From Nitrospira sp. (GTDB lineage: Bacteria; Nitrospirota; Thermodesulfovibrionia; Thermodesulfovibrionales; Dissulfurispiraceae): 64,000 nt of DNA. Under the pieces are notes generated by a model. The model did no database searches. It saw only the letters and a program-made list of their open reading frames with translations, and was not told the origin of the DNA. The stretch covers positions 56,865 to 120,864 of the forward strand of contig NSJL01000013.1 of assembly GCA_002634385.1 (NCBI GenBank), given 5' to 3'. Below, one piece after another: positions 41,953 to 50,751 of this stretch. How positions within the stretch are numbered: the first letter of the stretch is position 1; the number at the start of each line of letters is the position of its first letter. The translations under genes were made by a program, and so were the position numbers.

Positions 41953-43131
41953 ATGATCCCTGAACCAGAATGCATCTTTTCCGCGAACGCCATTGAAGCG
42001 CTCTACCGGGGCACCTTCTCCACCGCCACCGCAGTGGATCTCCTTTGGAAAGGCAGGGATTCCTTTCGGACAATCTTCGATGCCGTCAGGGACGCAGAGC
42101 AGTGCATCTGCCTTGAGTTCTACATTTTCAGGAACGACGAGACGGGAACGGAACTGGCGGAATTATTGAAAAAAAAGAGCCGTGAAGGAGTAAAAGTATA
42201 TCTCCTCTTCGACCATTTCGGCTCCTTCGGCACTCCACGGAGTTTCTGGAACGACATGAAGGCGGCCGGCATTTCCATACGGGCCTCCCGGCCCTTCAAA
42301 TGGGCCTCTCCCTCCCTCTATGTCCACCGGAACCACCGGAAGCTCATCGTCATCGATGCGCGGAGGGCCTTCACCGGAGGATTGAATATTGCCAATGAAT
42401 ACAGCGGCTTTCATCTGCGGGCCAAAGGGAAAGGCTGGCGAGACACCGGCATATTCCTGGAAGGCCCCATAGCGGGGGAACTGTTCGATATCTTTAAAAG
42501 GAACTGGTACGCCTGGGGCGGCAACCCCATCGACCTTCTTCCCGAAAGTACCGCCGGAGAAGAGAAAGCGGAGGAGACGGGCGGGATCCCCATACTCCCG
42601 ATCTTCGTGAATTCCGCCCGGGGCAGGAGGAAAATGCGCAAAATCCTGTACCACAGTATCACGCATGCCCGGAAGGATATCTCCCTCACCACCGCATACT
42701 TTACCCCGAGCTGGCATATGGTGGAGACCCTCGAGAAGGCGGTGGAGCGGGGGGTACGGGTCAGGCTTCTGGTGCCCGGAATTTCCGATGTGCCCGCTGC
42801 TTCCCATGCAGGCAGGGCGTTTTTTTCCCGTCTCCTGAGGGCGGGCGTCGAAATCTATACCTATAATGGAGAGATCCTCCATGCAAAATCGTCCCTCTTC
42901 GACAAGTGCTGGAGCATTATCGGCTCCACCAACCTGGATTTCCAATCCCTGCGCTATAACGATGAAGGAAACGTGGGCATCTTACATGAAGGGTTTGCCT
43001 TGAAGATGAAGGAGATCTATGAAGAGGACCTGCGCCATTCCTCCCGGATTGAATACGATACCTGGAGAAAGAGGCCTTTCTCGGACAAACTGAAGGAGCA
43101 CTTCTTCTCCCTCTTCAGGAGGCGGCTCTAA
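41953..43131 (+). CDS. cls: Cardiolipin synthase-type phospholipase D protein
   Basis: The 392-residue protein has two HKD motifs, YVHRNHRKLIVIDARRAFTG near 124 and ILHAKSSLFDKCWSIIGSTN near 313, each followed by the GG/GS...N pattern. It condenses phospholipids to cardiolipin or a similar product. Unlike ClsA it has no N-terminal membrane helices, so it is like ClsB and likely a peripheral protein, with a basic, amphipathic C-terminus (EHFFSLFRRRL). No strong ribosome site precedes the ATG. It converges with an ABC transporter operon. Confidence 0.92.
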   Translation: MIPEPECIFSANAIEALYRGTFSTATAVDLLWKGRDSFRTIFDAVRDAEQCICLEFYIFRNDETGTELAELLKKKSREGVKVYLLFDHFGSFGTPRSFWNDMKAAGISIRASRPFKWASPSLYVHRNHRKLIVIDARRAFTGGLNIANEYSGFHLRAKGKGWRDTGIFLEGPIAGELFDIFKRNWYAWGGNPIDLLPESTAGEEKAEETGGIPILPIFVNSARGRRKMRKILYHSITHARKDISLTTAYFTPSWHMVETLEKAVERGVRVRLLVPGISDVPAASHAGRAFFSRLLRAGVEIYTYNGEILHAKSSLFDKCWSIIGSTNLDFQSLRYNDEGNVGILHEGFALKMKEIYEEDLRHSSRIEYDTWRKRPFSDKLKEHFFSLFRRRL

Positions 43132-43152
43132 GTAAAAGATAGAGAGAACGAC

Positions 43153-43221
<69 letters not shown>

Positions 43222-43261
43222 AAAAAACAACTCAACTTCTCTTTTCTTTTTTCCTTTACCT

Positions 43262-43930
43262 TTACCTCTGCCTGTCTTTTTCTATCTGTCCGTCCTTCAG
43301 CCGTACCACCCGGCCCGCCCGGGAGGCAAGGTCGTTATTGTGGGTGATCATTATCACCGTAAGGCCCTTCTGATTGAGGGAGGAGAGGAGCTGGAAAATC
43401 AGCTCGCTGTTTTCCGTATCGAGGTTCCCGGTGGGCTCGTCGGCAAGGATGATCTCGGGGCTGTTCACCAGTGCGCGTGCGACGGCAACCCGCTGCATCT
43501 CTCCCCCGCTGAGCTGGCCCGGCACATGGTGGAGTCTCTCCCCGAGGCCGACAAGCCCGATCAGCGACTCTATATGCGCCCGTTCCACTCCCTTCTTGCT
43601 GAAAAGCAGGGGAAGCGAAACGTTATCGAAGACGGACATCCCCGGGATCAGATAAAATTGCTGGAAAATGAAACCGATCTTTTTCCGCCTCACCTCCACC
43701 AGCTCGGATTCCCGCATGCGATCCACCTCGATATCGTCAAAGACCATTGAGCCCCTCGTGGGGGAATCGAGGCATCCGAGGATATGGAGCAGCGTCGTTT
43801 TGCCCGCTCCGGACGGACCCACAATGGAAACGAACTCACCCTGGTCGATACGCAGGTCAACCCCCCGCAGGGCATGCACGTCCTCCGCTCCCCTCCGGTA
43901 CACCTTTTCGATTTTCTGTAGCTGTATCAT
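43262..43930 (-). CDS. ABC transporter ATP-binding protein, MacB/LolD type
   Basis: The 222-residue ATPase has Walker A (GPSGAGKTT), Q-loop ([18 protein letters not shown]), signature ([15 protein letters not shown]), Walker B ([12 protein letters not shown]) and the H-loop (MITHN). This set is that of MacB/LolD-type ATPases, which power FtsX-like permeases acting on periplasmic substrates. ATG 43930 overlaps the permease stop as ATGA; the frame is open to 43972 but the overlap and the [11 protein letters not shown] start favour 43930. Last gene of the lipoprotein-permease-ATPase operon. Confidence 0.95.
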   Translation of the reverse strand: MIQLQKIEKVYRRGAEDVHALRGVDLRIDQGEFVSIVGPSGAGKTTLLHILGCLDSPTRGSMVFDDIEVDRMRESELVEVRRKKIGFIFQQFYLIPGMSVFDNVSLPLLFSKKGVERAHIESLIGLVGLGERLHHVPGQLSGGEMQRVAVARALVNSPEIILADEPTGNLDTENSELIFQLLSSLNQKGLTVIMITHNNDLASRAGRVVRLKDGQIEKDRQR

Positions 43931-45087
43931 CCCTTTATCGCCTCTATCGGATTGATGGTAGATGCCTTCCACGCCGGGTAGAGCCCCGCAAGGATCCCGA
44001 CAAAAAGACTGAAGGCAAGGCTTGCGAGCGCAAGCGCCGGCTCGAATTTCACCATATCGCCGCTCGGGACATAGGGCATCACTTTTCTGACGAATGCCTC
44101 TATGGCATCAGTCCCCAGGAGGGAGAAGAGGATTCCCGCACTACCGCCGGAAAGGGTCAGGAGAGAGGTTTCCTTGAGGACTATCCTGAAAATATCCCCC
44201 CGCGATGCTCCGATAGCGCGCATCATCCCGATCTCCTGGGTACGCTCGAAAACCGCCATGAGGATCGAATTCATCACTCCTACCGCACTGATAAAAACGG
44301 TGACGAGGGCGATGGAGAGACTCAGCACCTTGGCGGACGCGGCAAGATTCGAGATGCTGTTCATCACCTGGCTCATGGTGACGATCTGGATCCCGGGGAC
44401 CTCCCCGGTCAGCGTATCGGTTATCTGCGAAAGCATTTCGGGGTTTTTCACCTTCACCCCGATGGCAGTGGCGCCCGAAGGTTTCTTCAGCAGGGCCTGG
44501 ACCTTTGCAAGAGACATATAGATGAAAGCGTCATCCTGGCTTCCCGTCTTTTTCACGATGCCCGAAACCCTGAACGTTCCCTGGGGATAGGTCACCGTCG
44601 CTCCCTTTTTGATGCCCCCATGCGCTGCCACTTCGGATCCCAGGAGGATCTCGTCGTCGCTCCGGGGGATTTCCCCCTCCACTTCCCACGCGGGTTTGAG
44701 GGCGGAAAGGGCCGACATTTCGACCCCATAGACGAGGTCGATTCTCCCCTTTTCCGGGTTGGGCAACTGGGCCACCAGGAGGGGGGAGACGAGGGCAATC
44801 CCCTCCAGCTTGTCGATTTTCTCCCTCACCGCGGTATCGAGGTACTTGGGTATAACCGCTCCATGGAGCACCAGGGAGGCAACTTCATGGGCACAGCCCG
44901 AAGGCACCACCATGAAGTGAATACCTGTCCTGTCGAGCTCCCGGGCAAGTCCCCTGTCGAATCCCCTGTTGAAGGAGAGGATGGAAAAGAGGACCGCCAC
45001 CGAGGCGGCAATGCCGAAGAGAGTGAGGACGCTGCGCGTCCGGTGCCGCTGGAGGTTCTTGATCGCCAGTTTCAGGAAACCCGTCAC
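43927..45087 (-). CDS. FtsX/MacB-like ABC permease
   Basis: The 386-residue protein has the MacB layout: a helix at about 17-40 after KNLQRHRTRSVLTLFGI, a large periplasmic domain, and three helices after about 255 with ERTQEIGMMRAIGASRGDI and a closing [18 protein letters not shown] distinctive MVVPSGCAHEVASLVLHG segment with one Cys lies early in the periplasmic part. The substrate is unknown. Its start overlaps the stop of the OB-fold lipoprotein gene and its stop overlaps the ATPase start, both as ATGA. Confidence 0.93.
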   Translation of the reverse strand: MTGFLKLAIKNLQRHRTRSVLTLFGIAASVAVLFSILSFNRGFDRGLARELDRTGIHFMVVPSGCAHEVASLVLHGAVIPKYLDTAVREKIDKLEGIALVSPLLVAQLPNPEKGRIDLVYGVEMSALSALKPAWEVEGEIPRSDDEILLGSEVAAHGGIKKGATVTYPQGTFRVSGIVKKTGSQDDAFIYMSLAKVQALLKKPSGATAIGVKVKNPEMLSQITDTLTGEVPGIQIVTMSQVMNSISNLAASAKVLSLSIALVTVFISAVGVMNSILMAVFERTQEIGMMRAIGASRGDIFRIVLKETSLLTLSGGSAGILFSLLGTDAIEAFVRKVMPYVPSGDMVKFEPALALASLAFSLFVGILAGLYPAWKASTINPIEAIKG

Positions 45088-45443
45088 TTTACTTCAACCC
45101 CGCGCGCAATGATCTGGTATCCCTGCTGGTCGGTGGCGACAACCCCCGTCACTCGCACCCGCTTCCCCATACGGGAGGGGAGGGCAAAGTTCCCGGGCTG
45201 AAGGTTCACGAACACCTGGCCCGTATCGTCCTGGAGGACAAACCAGCACCCGTTCGACTGGCACTGAGAGGAGATTCTTCCCTCAATGGTTACATTCCTG
45301 CCCTGAAGTTCGGGCTTGAGAACAATATCCTTAACCATAATCACCGGTGCGCCGGCATCGATCCCCATACCGTACTTCTCCGCACTGCAGCCGGTCACCA
45401 GTATCAGAATCCCCACGAAAAGGAAAAGTATCTTTTTATCCAT
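45084..45443 (-). CDS. OB-fold lipoprotein (DUF4920-like)
   Basis: The 119-residue protein has a lipoprotein signal (ILILVTGC) and an OB-fold domain with IEGRISSQCQSNGCWFVLQD and RVRVTGVVATDQQGYQI. The CQSNGCW cysteines may bind metal or form a disulfide. The domain resembles DUF4920 and related OB-fold proteins of unknown function. ATG 45443 is chosen because GGAGGAG precedes it. It is the first gene of a three-gene operon with a MacB-like transporter, so it may deliver or bind the transported substrate. Confidence 0.85.
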   Translation of the reverse strand: MDKKILFLFVGILILVTGCSAEKYGMGIDAGAPVIMVKDIVLKPELQGRNVTIEGRISSQCQSNGCWFVLQDDTGQVFVNLQPGNFALPSRMGKRVRVTGVVATDQQGYQIIARGVEVK

Positions 45444-45458
45444 CGCTCCTCCGCTCAA

Positions 45459-45477
45459 GGGTATGCCTGCACACCCC
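45459..45477. repeat. Family C half-palindrome before the lipoprotein gene
   Basis: gggtatgcctgcacaccc, an imperfect member of the AGGGTGTG...CACACCCT family, 15 bases upstream of the lipoprotein start. Confidence 0.4.
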
Positions 45478-45532
45478 AAATTCGCTCTTTTCTATTTTAC
45501 CGCATCTTTTGTGAAGAAAATGTGAAGGAGGC

Positions 45533-45578
45533 TCTCCTCCTGTCTTTGTCAGTGCGAAGGGCCGTATCCTGAGCAATC
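45533..45578. repeat. Dispersed repeat, family A
   Basis: ctcctcctgtctttgtcagt followed by gcgaagggccgtatcc and gagcaatc. It is the same outer end as in the composite repeat at 8211-8372. Confidence 0.65.
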
Positions 45579-45630
45579 CCACTGTTTTTTGTTGAATCGC
45601 TTTTTTGATGCGTTCCCCCTGAGAACGGCC

Positions 45631-45659
45631 TTTACATCTCTTCGATTATGAACTATGAT
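45631..45659 (+). promoter_or_regulatory. Sigma-70-type promoter of sodC
   Basis: TTTACA (45631-45636) and TATGAT (45654-45659) are 17 bp apart. The start would be near 45666, 46 bases before the sodC ATG. Confidence 0.55.
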
Positions 45660-45711
45660 TGATAAAAGCGATGTTATTGAGAACAAAGGAAAATCATGGA
45701 AGGAGACTCTT

Positions 45712-46242
45712 ATGAAAAAAGCGGCACTCTGCCTTACAGCAGTCCTGTTGCTGTCCGGCTCCCCTGCCTACGGAGAGAGCCCCCTGCGGGCAAAAGCGGA
45801 AATGTACAACGCCCAGGGAGAGAAAATCGGCACTGCCTACTTTACCGAAGCGGCCGAGGGGCAGGAGGGCGTCAAGATCTACCTCAAAATTTCCCGAATC
45901 CCGAAGGGGTCCCATGGATTCCATATCCACGAGACAGGCAGATGCGATTCCCCGGATTTCAAGTCGGCGGGAGGGCACTTCAATCCCCACGGCAAGAAGC
46001 ACGGGGTGAATAATCCTGAAGGGCTGCATGCAGGGGATCTGCCCAATATTACCGTCGACCAGGAGGAGATCGCGGTCACTGTCGTAACGAAACAGGTCAC
46101 CCTGAAGGAGGGGAAAAACTCTCTCTTTCAGCCCGGTGGCACCTCCCTGATTATTCATGCGGGTCCCGACGATGAAATGACCGACCCCGCGGGGAATTCC
46201 GGGGCGCGTATCGCCTGCGGGGTGATCACGAGGCCCGATTGA
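45712..46242 (+). CDS. sodC: Periplasmic Cu/Zn superoxide dismutase
   Basis: SodC converts superoxide to hydrogen peroxide and oxygen. The 176-residue precursor has a signal peptide (MKKAALCLTAVLLLSGSPAYG). The metal site shows HGFHIHETGRCDSPDFKSAG with two Cu ligands and the bridging His nearby, GGHFNPHGKKHG, GDLPNI with the Zn Asp, and LIIHAGPDD with the last Cu His; GNSGARIACGVI supplies the disulfide Cys and the guiding Arg. ATG 45712 is chosen for AAGGAG 6 bases before it. Confidence 0.95.
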   Translation: MKKAALCLTAVLLLSGSPAYGESPLRAKAEMYNAQGEKIGTAYFTEAAEGQEGVKIYLKISRIPKGSHGFHIHETGRCDSPDFKSAGGHFNPHGKKHGVNNPEGLHAGDLPNITVDQEEIAVTVVTKQVTLKEGKNSLFQPGGTSLIIHAGPDDEMTDPAGNSGARIACGVITRPD

Positions 46243-46432
46243 AAGGAATGACCGCGACAGGATGGTCATCCTGAATAACCCTTCCGCCTGTCTTATGCTC
46301 CCGGGGCGCTGCCCTTTTTTGCGTCGTTTTCCAGAGATCTGTTCACGAAAAGCCCGGAATTCGTTTATTATAAGAATGATCGGGAAGGCGACAGTCGTTT
46401 TTGATCTCCCCGAAGCAGTACAGGAGCATTCC

Positions 46433-48334
46433 ATGTCACCCGAAGATGCCATACACTTTCTGAAAGAGGTGCCGCCCTTCCAGTTCCTCGATGCAGACAC
46501 CCTCCATCGGGTGGTAAGGAAGATTTCCGTTGCGGCCTACCCCCCGCAGACGGTCCTCCTGAAGCAGGGTGGCCCTCCCAGTGATTTTCTCATGATAATA
46601 AGAAAGGGGGGGGTAAAGGTCTTTCTACGGACCGAAGAGGGAGACGAAGTTCTCACCGACTACCGCGGCGAAGGAGACCTCATCGGCTATCTCTCCCTCT
46701 TCAGCAGAGACAGATCGAGAGCGAATGTCGTCACCGTGGAGGACACCGAGTGTCTCCTTCTGGACAGGGGCACCATGCAGGAACTCATTGATACCCACCC
46801 GGCGGTACGGGATTTTTTTCATCAATCCTTCCTGAACAAGTACCTGGACAGGACCTTCAGAACAATGCACGACAGGTGCTTGTCGCCGGGACACGGAAAC
46901 CAGCTCCTCCTCACCACTCCGGTGGGGGAACTGGCGACTCACGAGATCAAGTTGGCGCCCCGGGATATCTCCATACAGGAAGCCTCTGCACTTATGACAA
47001 GAAACAGGATCAGCAGCCTTGTGCTCACCGATTCCGGCTCCCGGCCCGCGGGGATCGTCACCGACAGGGATCTGAGGGATAAAGTGGTGACAACGGGCAG
47101 GGATATACGGGACCCCGTCGCTACCATTATGAGTACTTCCCTCGTCTCTGTGGGAACAAGGGAATACTGTTTCGAAGCCCTTCTGCAGATGATACGCCAC
47201 AATATCCACCACCTTCTCGTTATGGACGACGGTAAGGTCAGGGGAATTATCACCAATCACGATATCATGATGCTTCAGGGCACCTCTCCGGTTACCCTGG
47301 CTCGGGATATCGAAAGTCAGCAGACCGTGGAAGGGATCGCCCAGGTGGCGAAAAAGGTCGACCAGCTCGTCGCACTGCTCATCAAAGAAGAGACAAAGGC
47401 CACCGGCATCACGAAAATCATATCCGAGATCAACGATAAAATGATCAGGAAGATCCTGGAAATCGCCGAAGAAAAATACGGGAAACCGCCACTCCCCTAT
47501 TGCTGGCTCGCCCTGGGAAGCGAGGGCCGGAAAGAGCAGACTTTCAAAACGGACCAGGACAATGCCCTCCTGCACGCTGATCCCGCCACGCCCGGAGAGG
47601 AAGAAAGCGCCCGGGAGTTTTTCCCCGGATTCACCGTATTCATCCGGGACAGCCTGGTGAAATGCGGCTTTCCCGTCTGCCCCGGAGGCTATATGGCAAG
47701 CAACGCCCACTGGTGCCAACCCCTCCATGTCTGGAAGAAATACTTTACCTCCTGGATCCGGACCCCTACTGCCAACGCGCTGCTCAGATCCCTCATCTTC
47801 TTCGATTTCAGACCGCTGCACGGGGACTTCGGCCTTGCGGAGGAGCTAAGGGACTACCTGGTCGCCCGGCTCGAGGGGAACAAAGTCTTCCTCGGCGGCC
47901 TTGCCAACACTATTATCAGGAACAGGCCCCCTATCGGCTTCCTGAAATCCTTCATCGTGGAGAAGAGCGGGGAGCACAAGGACAAGCTGGATCTCAAGCT
48001 GAAGGGTGTCGCCCCCCTGGTGGACATTGTTCGGCTCTTTGCCCTCGAACGGGGAGTGAAGGCGACCGCCACTATCGACAGGATCGAAGCCCTGAAAGAC
48101 AGGCATACCATCGTCAAGGAGCATGCGGAGGAGCTTGTCCATGCCTTCGAGTTCATCATGTTCCGCAGGATACAGCACCAGTTCAGACAGGTGGAGGAGG
48201 GCAGGGAGCCGGACAACTTCATCAATCCGAATACGCTGAGCACCCTGGACAAGAAACTGATGCGGGACGCCTTCCAGCTCATCGCGAAAATGCAGGATAT
48301 GATCATCGAGCGGTACAAGCCGATGATCTGGTAG
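46433..48334 (+). CDS. cNMP-binding/CBS/DUF294 nucleotidyltransferase-like regulator
   Basis: With start 46433 the product has 633 residues. Order of domains: cyclic-nucleotide-binding fold (about 5-125), two CBS motifs (about 165-290; SSLVLTDSGSRPAGIVTDRD and HHLLVMDDGKVRGIITNHD), DUF294 nucleotidyltransferase (about 325-470; WLALGSEGRKEQTFKTDQDN with GSEGR and the metal Asp) and a C-terminal substrate-binding domain. It resembles GlnD-like putative signal proteins whose target is unknown. AGGAG lies 6 bases before the ATG. A weak promoter (TTCACG-18-TATTAT, 46342-46371) precedes it. Confidence 0.9.
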   Translation: MSPEDAIHFLKEVPPFQFLDADTLHRVVRKISVAAYPPQTVLLKQGGPPSDFLMIIRKGGVKVFLRTEEGDEVLTDYRGEGDLIGYLSLFSRDRSRANVVTVEDTECLLLDRGTMQELIDTHPAVRDFFHQSFLNKYLDRTFRTMHDRCLSPGHGNQLLLTTPVGELATHEIKLAPRDISIQEASALMTRNRISSLVLTDSGSRPAGIVTDRDLRDKVVTTGRDIRDPVATIMSTSLVSVGTREYCFEALLQMIRHNIHHLLVMDDGKVRGIITNHDIMMLQGTSPVTLARDIESQQTVEGIAQVAKKVDQLVALLIKEETKATGITKIISEINDKMIRKILEIAEEKYGKPPLPYCWLALGSEGRKEQTFKTDQDNALLHADPATPGEEESAREFFPGFTVFIRDSLVKCGFPVCPGGYMASNAHWCQPLHVWKKYFTSWIRTPTANALLRSLIFFDFRPLHGDFGLAEELRDYLVARLEGNKVFLGGLANTIIRNRPPIGFLKSFIVEKSGEHKDKLDLKLKGVAPLVDIVRLFALERGVKATATIDRIEALKDRHTIVKEHAEELVHAFEFIMFRRIQHQFRQVEEGREPDNFINPNTLSTLDKKLMRDAFQLIAKMQDMIIERYKPMIW

Positions 48335-48361
48335 AGCGCTTCCGCTCCCGCAGGGCATACT

Positions 48362-48381
48362 AGGGTGTAACTGCACACCCT
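48362..48381. repeat. Family C palindrome after the DUF294 gene
   Basis: AGGGTGT and ACACCCT pair around AACTGC, 28 bases past the stop codon. A second smaller copy (GGGTG tatg CACCC) is at 48413-48426 and a right half (acacaccctgg) near 48553. Confidence 0.6.
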
Positions 48382-48456
48382 TGAACTTACCTTTGTTTTC
48401 TGATAACCTAGGGGGTGTATGCACCCTGGGGTGCCTCATAAGCTCTCACTATCTGT

Positions 48457-48530
48457 CATTGCGCGGTCAGCGCGGCAATCTCCATGTTTAACAACGGGAT
48501 TGCTTCAGGATACGGCCCTTCGCACTGACA
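48457..48530. repeat. Two family A repeats
   Basis: tcattgcgcggtcagcgcgg caatc at 48457-48481 and gattgcttcaggatacggcc...cgcactgaca at 48498-48530, one after the other. Confidence 0.65.
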
Positions 48531-48612
48531 GACGTGGTGCAATTATTTCTGAAACACACCCTGGTATTCATCCTGATGCGAAAATCCGTATTCAACAATG
48601 GAGGTGAATGAA

Positions 48613-48831
48613 ATGGCATCGACGGGCAGCACCAACGGGGCAACGTATTTCCTCATCGCAGTCTTCATCCTCTTGGCAACAATAGGGAGCGTCCTGACCA
48701 TCACCAACGAATTCATCGGACGCAGCGGATGGATGGCGGTGGGGTATGCGGTGGTCACCGCCATTTTCGTCATCATATCGATCAACATCCTGTTGCTGGT
48801 TTCCTCCGCAGCCGCACCCGTGAAAGAGTAG
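48613..48831 (+). CDS. Small two-helix membrane protein
   Basis: A 72-residue protein with a Ser/Thr-rich N-terminus and two membrane helices (about 15-35 and 45-68). It has no known family that I recognise. ATG 48613 is chosen because GGAGGTG lies 6 bases before it; an ATG at 48598 is part of that ribosome site region. A very strong hairpin terminator follows, so it is its own transcription unit and probably expressed well. Confidence 0.7.
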   Translation: MASTGSTNGATYFLIAVFILLATIGSVLTITNEFIGRSGWMAVGYAVVTAIFVIISINILLLVSSAAAPVKE

Positions 48832-48872
48832 TACCACTGAAGCACATCGTGCGCTTCCCCCGGAACACATAA

Positions 48873-48920
48873 AAGAGAAGGGACAAGGGCGGTTACCGCC
48901 CTTGTCCCTTCTCTTTGTTT
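48873..48920. terminator. Bidirectional intrinsic terminator
   Basis: A 20-bp stem (aagagaagggacaagggcgg and its complement, ending 48915) with a 3-base loop and short T-rich flanks, between the small membrane protein gene and the convergent MCP gene. Confidence 0.85.
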
Positions 48921-48938
48921 CCCTGCGCAGTACCGCGG

Positions 48939-50570
48939 TTATTTCCTCTCGAGGAACTTGATATCCTTTACCATGCCCTGGAGCTCCTGCGAGAGACTGT
49001 TCAGTCTGTCGAATATCGTCTGAAGATTCCCGGTGGCCTCCTGGGTTTTATGGGCAATAGCGGAAATATCCTCAATATTCCTGGCAATCTCTTCGGAGGC
49101 AGCGGACTGCTCCTCCACGGAAGTGGCAATCTGGGATACTTCATCGGCCGCCCTCTGCACGGAGCCCACGATCTGGTCCAGGGACCCCTTCGCCGTCTCC
49201 ATGAAATCGATGCTCTCCGTCACATGCTTCAGAGAGCTATCCATGGAGTGGGCGGTCTGCTCCGAATCGTTCTGAACCGCGGAAATCCGCTGGGAAATCT
49301 CGGTCGTGGCTTTCATGGTACGCTCCGCAAGCTTCCGCACCTCATCCGCAACCACGGCAAACCCCCTCCCCTGCTCTCCCGCCCGTGCCGCCTCGATGGC
49401 CGCGTTCAGTGCGAGGAGGTTGGTCTGGTCGGCAATGTCTTTGATCACGGAAACGATCTCCCCGATCTCGGTAACGCTGGTATTCAGCCGCGCGATCATG
49501 GAAGCGAGCTCCCGGGTGGCGCTCCCCGCGGAATGTATCTTATCCACGGACCGGTTTACCACATCCTTGCCCTGCCGCGCCACATTCATGGCCTCGTTCG
49601 AGGATTCGGATGCCTTGAGACTGTTCTTCGCTATCTCGGTGACCGTCTGGGTCATCTGCTCCGCCGCCGTGGCGATCTGGCCCGCCTGCTGGGCCTGCTT
49701 GTTGGTGCCCTCCATGGTCTCCCTGATGGCATTGCTGAGCACCGTGGCGTTCCGGGAGAGCTCTGTCGAGGCTTTCGCCACCTCTTTCATGGCAGTGGCG
49801 ATGGCTCCCGTCATCTTTATCACTGATTTCCCCAGGATCCCGATCTCGTCATCGTATTTTATCTTGAACCTTTGACCGAAATCCTTGTTCGAGGCCTTGT
49901 CGACAAAGAAAGACACTTCCTCCAGCGGCCGTGCGATGAAGGTTTTCGTAATATAGTACACCACAGCAATGGTAAGGAGAGACAGAAGAGCGGTCACTAC
50001 GGCGATGAAGGTTTTCGTCTGGAAGATTGCGGCCTGCGTATCCTTAAGGGACCGGGCGACACTGAGGGCGCCGAGGACATCCCCCTCCTTCGCCCCGACA
50101 CTATGACAGGTGACACAATTCGTCCCCATATAGTTGGTGACATTGATATAGGGGAATACGCCCCTGATGTAATTCTCCCCATTAATCTTCTCGATACGGA
50201 AAACAGGTTTTTTCGTTATGAAGACTTCCCGTTCGAAAGAGTCCTTGGCATAGACCTCAGGGGCTCTCTTTCCATACTGCTGGTCCAGCGCTTCTCCCCA
50301 TATCAGTTTCATCGGCAGCATCTTGTTCATATGCTCGAGGAAGCCTGCCTTGCCCGACTCCATGGTGCCGCTCGACATATATTCCGTAAAGATTGCGAAA
50401 GCTGTTTCCGACAGGACAGCAAGATCCCTCTTGTTCTGCTCCATCGAAATGTCAGTTGCTTTCGCTCCCATTACCACGCTGTACACAATACCCGAAAGCA
50501 GCATGACGGCAATAACGGGCAGCAGGATCTTCCACTTGACAGGAAGATTCTTCAATCGAGACAGCACCAT
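48939..50570 (-). CDS. Methyl-accepting chemotaxis protein with c-type haem sensor domain
   Basis: The 543-residue receptor has a first helix at about 15-34, a periplasmic DUF3365/Tll0287-like domain with the haem c motif C152-V-T-C155-H156, a second helix at about 187-208, HAMP at about 210-265 and a signalling domain with [20 protein letters not shown]. Haem c sensors of this kind in Geobacter respond to redox state or bind small ligands. GGGGAGG lies before the ATG, and a TTGATA-18-TATAAT promoter lies upstream. No che genes are in the window. Confidence 0.95.
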   Translation of the reverse strand: MVLSRLKNLPVKWKILLPVIAVMLLSGIVYSVVMGAKATDISMEQNKRDLAVLSETAFAIFTEYMSSGTMESGKAGFLEHMNKMLPMKLIWGEALDQQYGKRAPEVYAKDSFEREVFITKKPVFRIEKINGENYIRGVFPYINVTNYMGTNCVTCHSVGAKEGDVLGALSVARSLKDTQAAIFQTKTFIAVVTALLSLLTIAVVYYITKTFIARPLEEVSFFVDKASNKDFGQRFKIKYDDEIGILGKSVIKMTGAIATAMKEVAKASTELSRNATVLSNAIRETMEGTNKQAQQAGQIATAAEQMTQTVTEIAKNSLKASESSNEAMNVARQGKDVVNRSVDKIHSAGSATRELASMIARLNTSVTEIGEIVSVIKDIADQTNLLALNAAIEAARAGEQGRGFAVVADEVRKLAERTMKATTEISQRISAVQNDSEQTAHSMDSSLKHVTESIDFMETAKGSLDQIVGSVQRAADEVSQIATSVEEQSAASEEIARNIEDISAIAHKTQEATGNLQTIFDRLNSLSQELQGMVKDIKFLERK

Positions 50571-50619
50571 ACAGACACCTCCCCAGGTTTCTCAGTGCAT
50601 CATGAATTTTGGTAGTCGG

Positions 50620-50649
50620 ATTATATAGTATCGGTACACCTTATATCAA
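50620..50649 (-). promoter_or_regulatory. Sigma-70-type promoter of the MCP gene
   Basis: On the minus strand TTGATA (50649-50644) and TATAAT (50625-50620) are 18 bp apart, 50 bases before the ATG. Confidence 0.6.
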
Positions 50650-50737
50650 TGCCTTTTTCCTGAGGGATAGGAATAAACACATACCGCGGCAATGGTCCTC
50701 TCCCCGGCAATCCTGTATCGGGCTCCTTTCGATGCGG

Positions 50738-50743
50738 TATAAT
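50738..50743 (+). promoter_or_regulatory. -10 box of rsmE close to the start codon
   Basis: TATAAT ends 8 bases before the rsmE ATG, so transcription would start within about 2 bases of the start codon. No Shine-Dalgarno is present. No good -35 box was found. Confidence 0.45.
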
Positions 50744-50751
50744 GGGAATCA

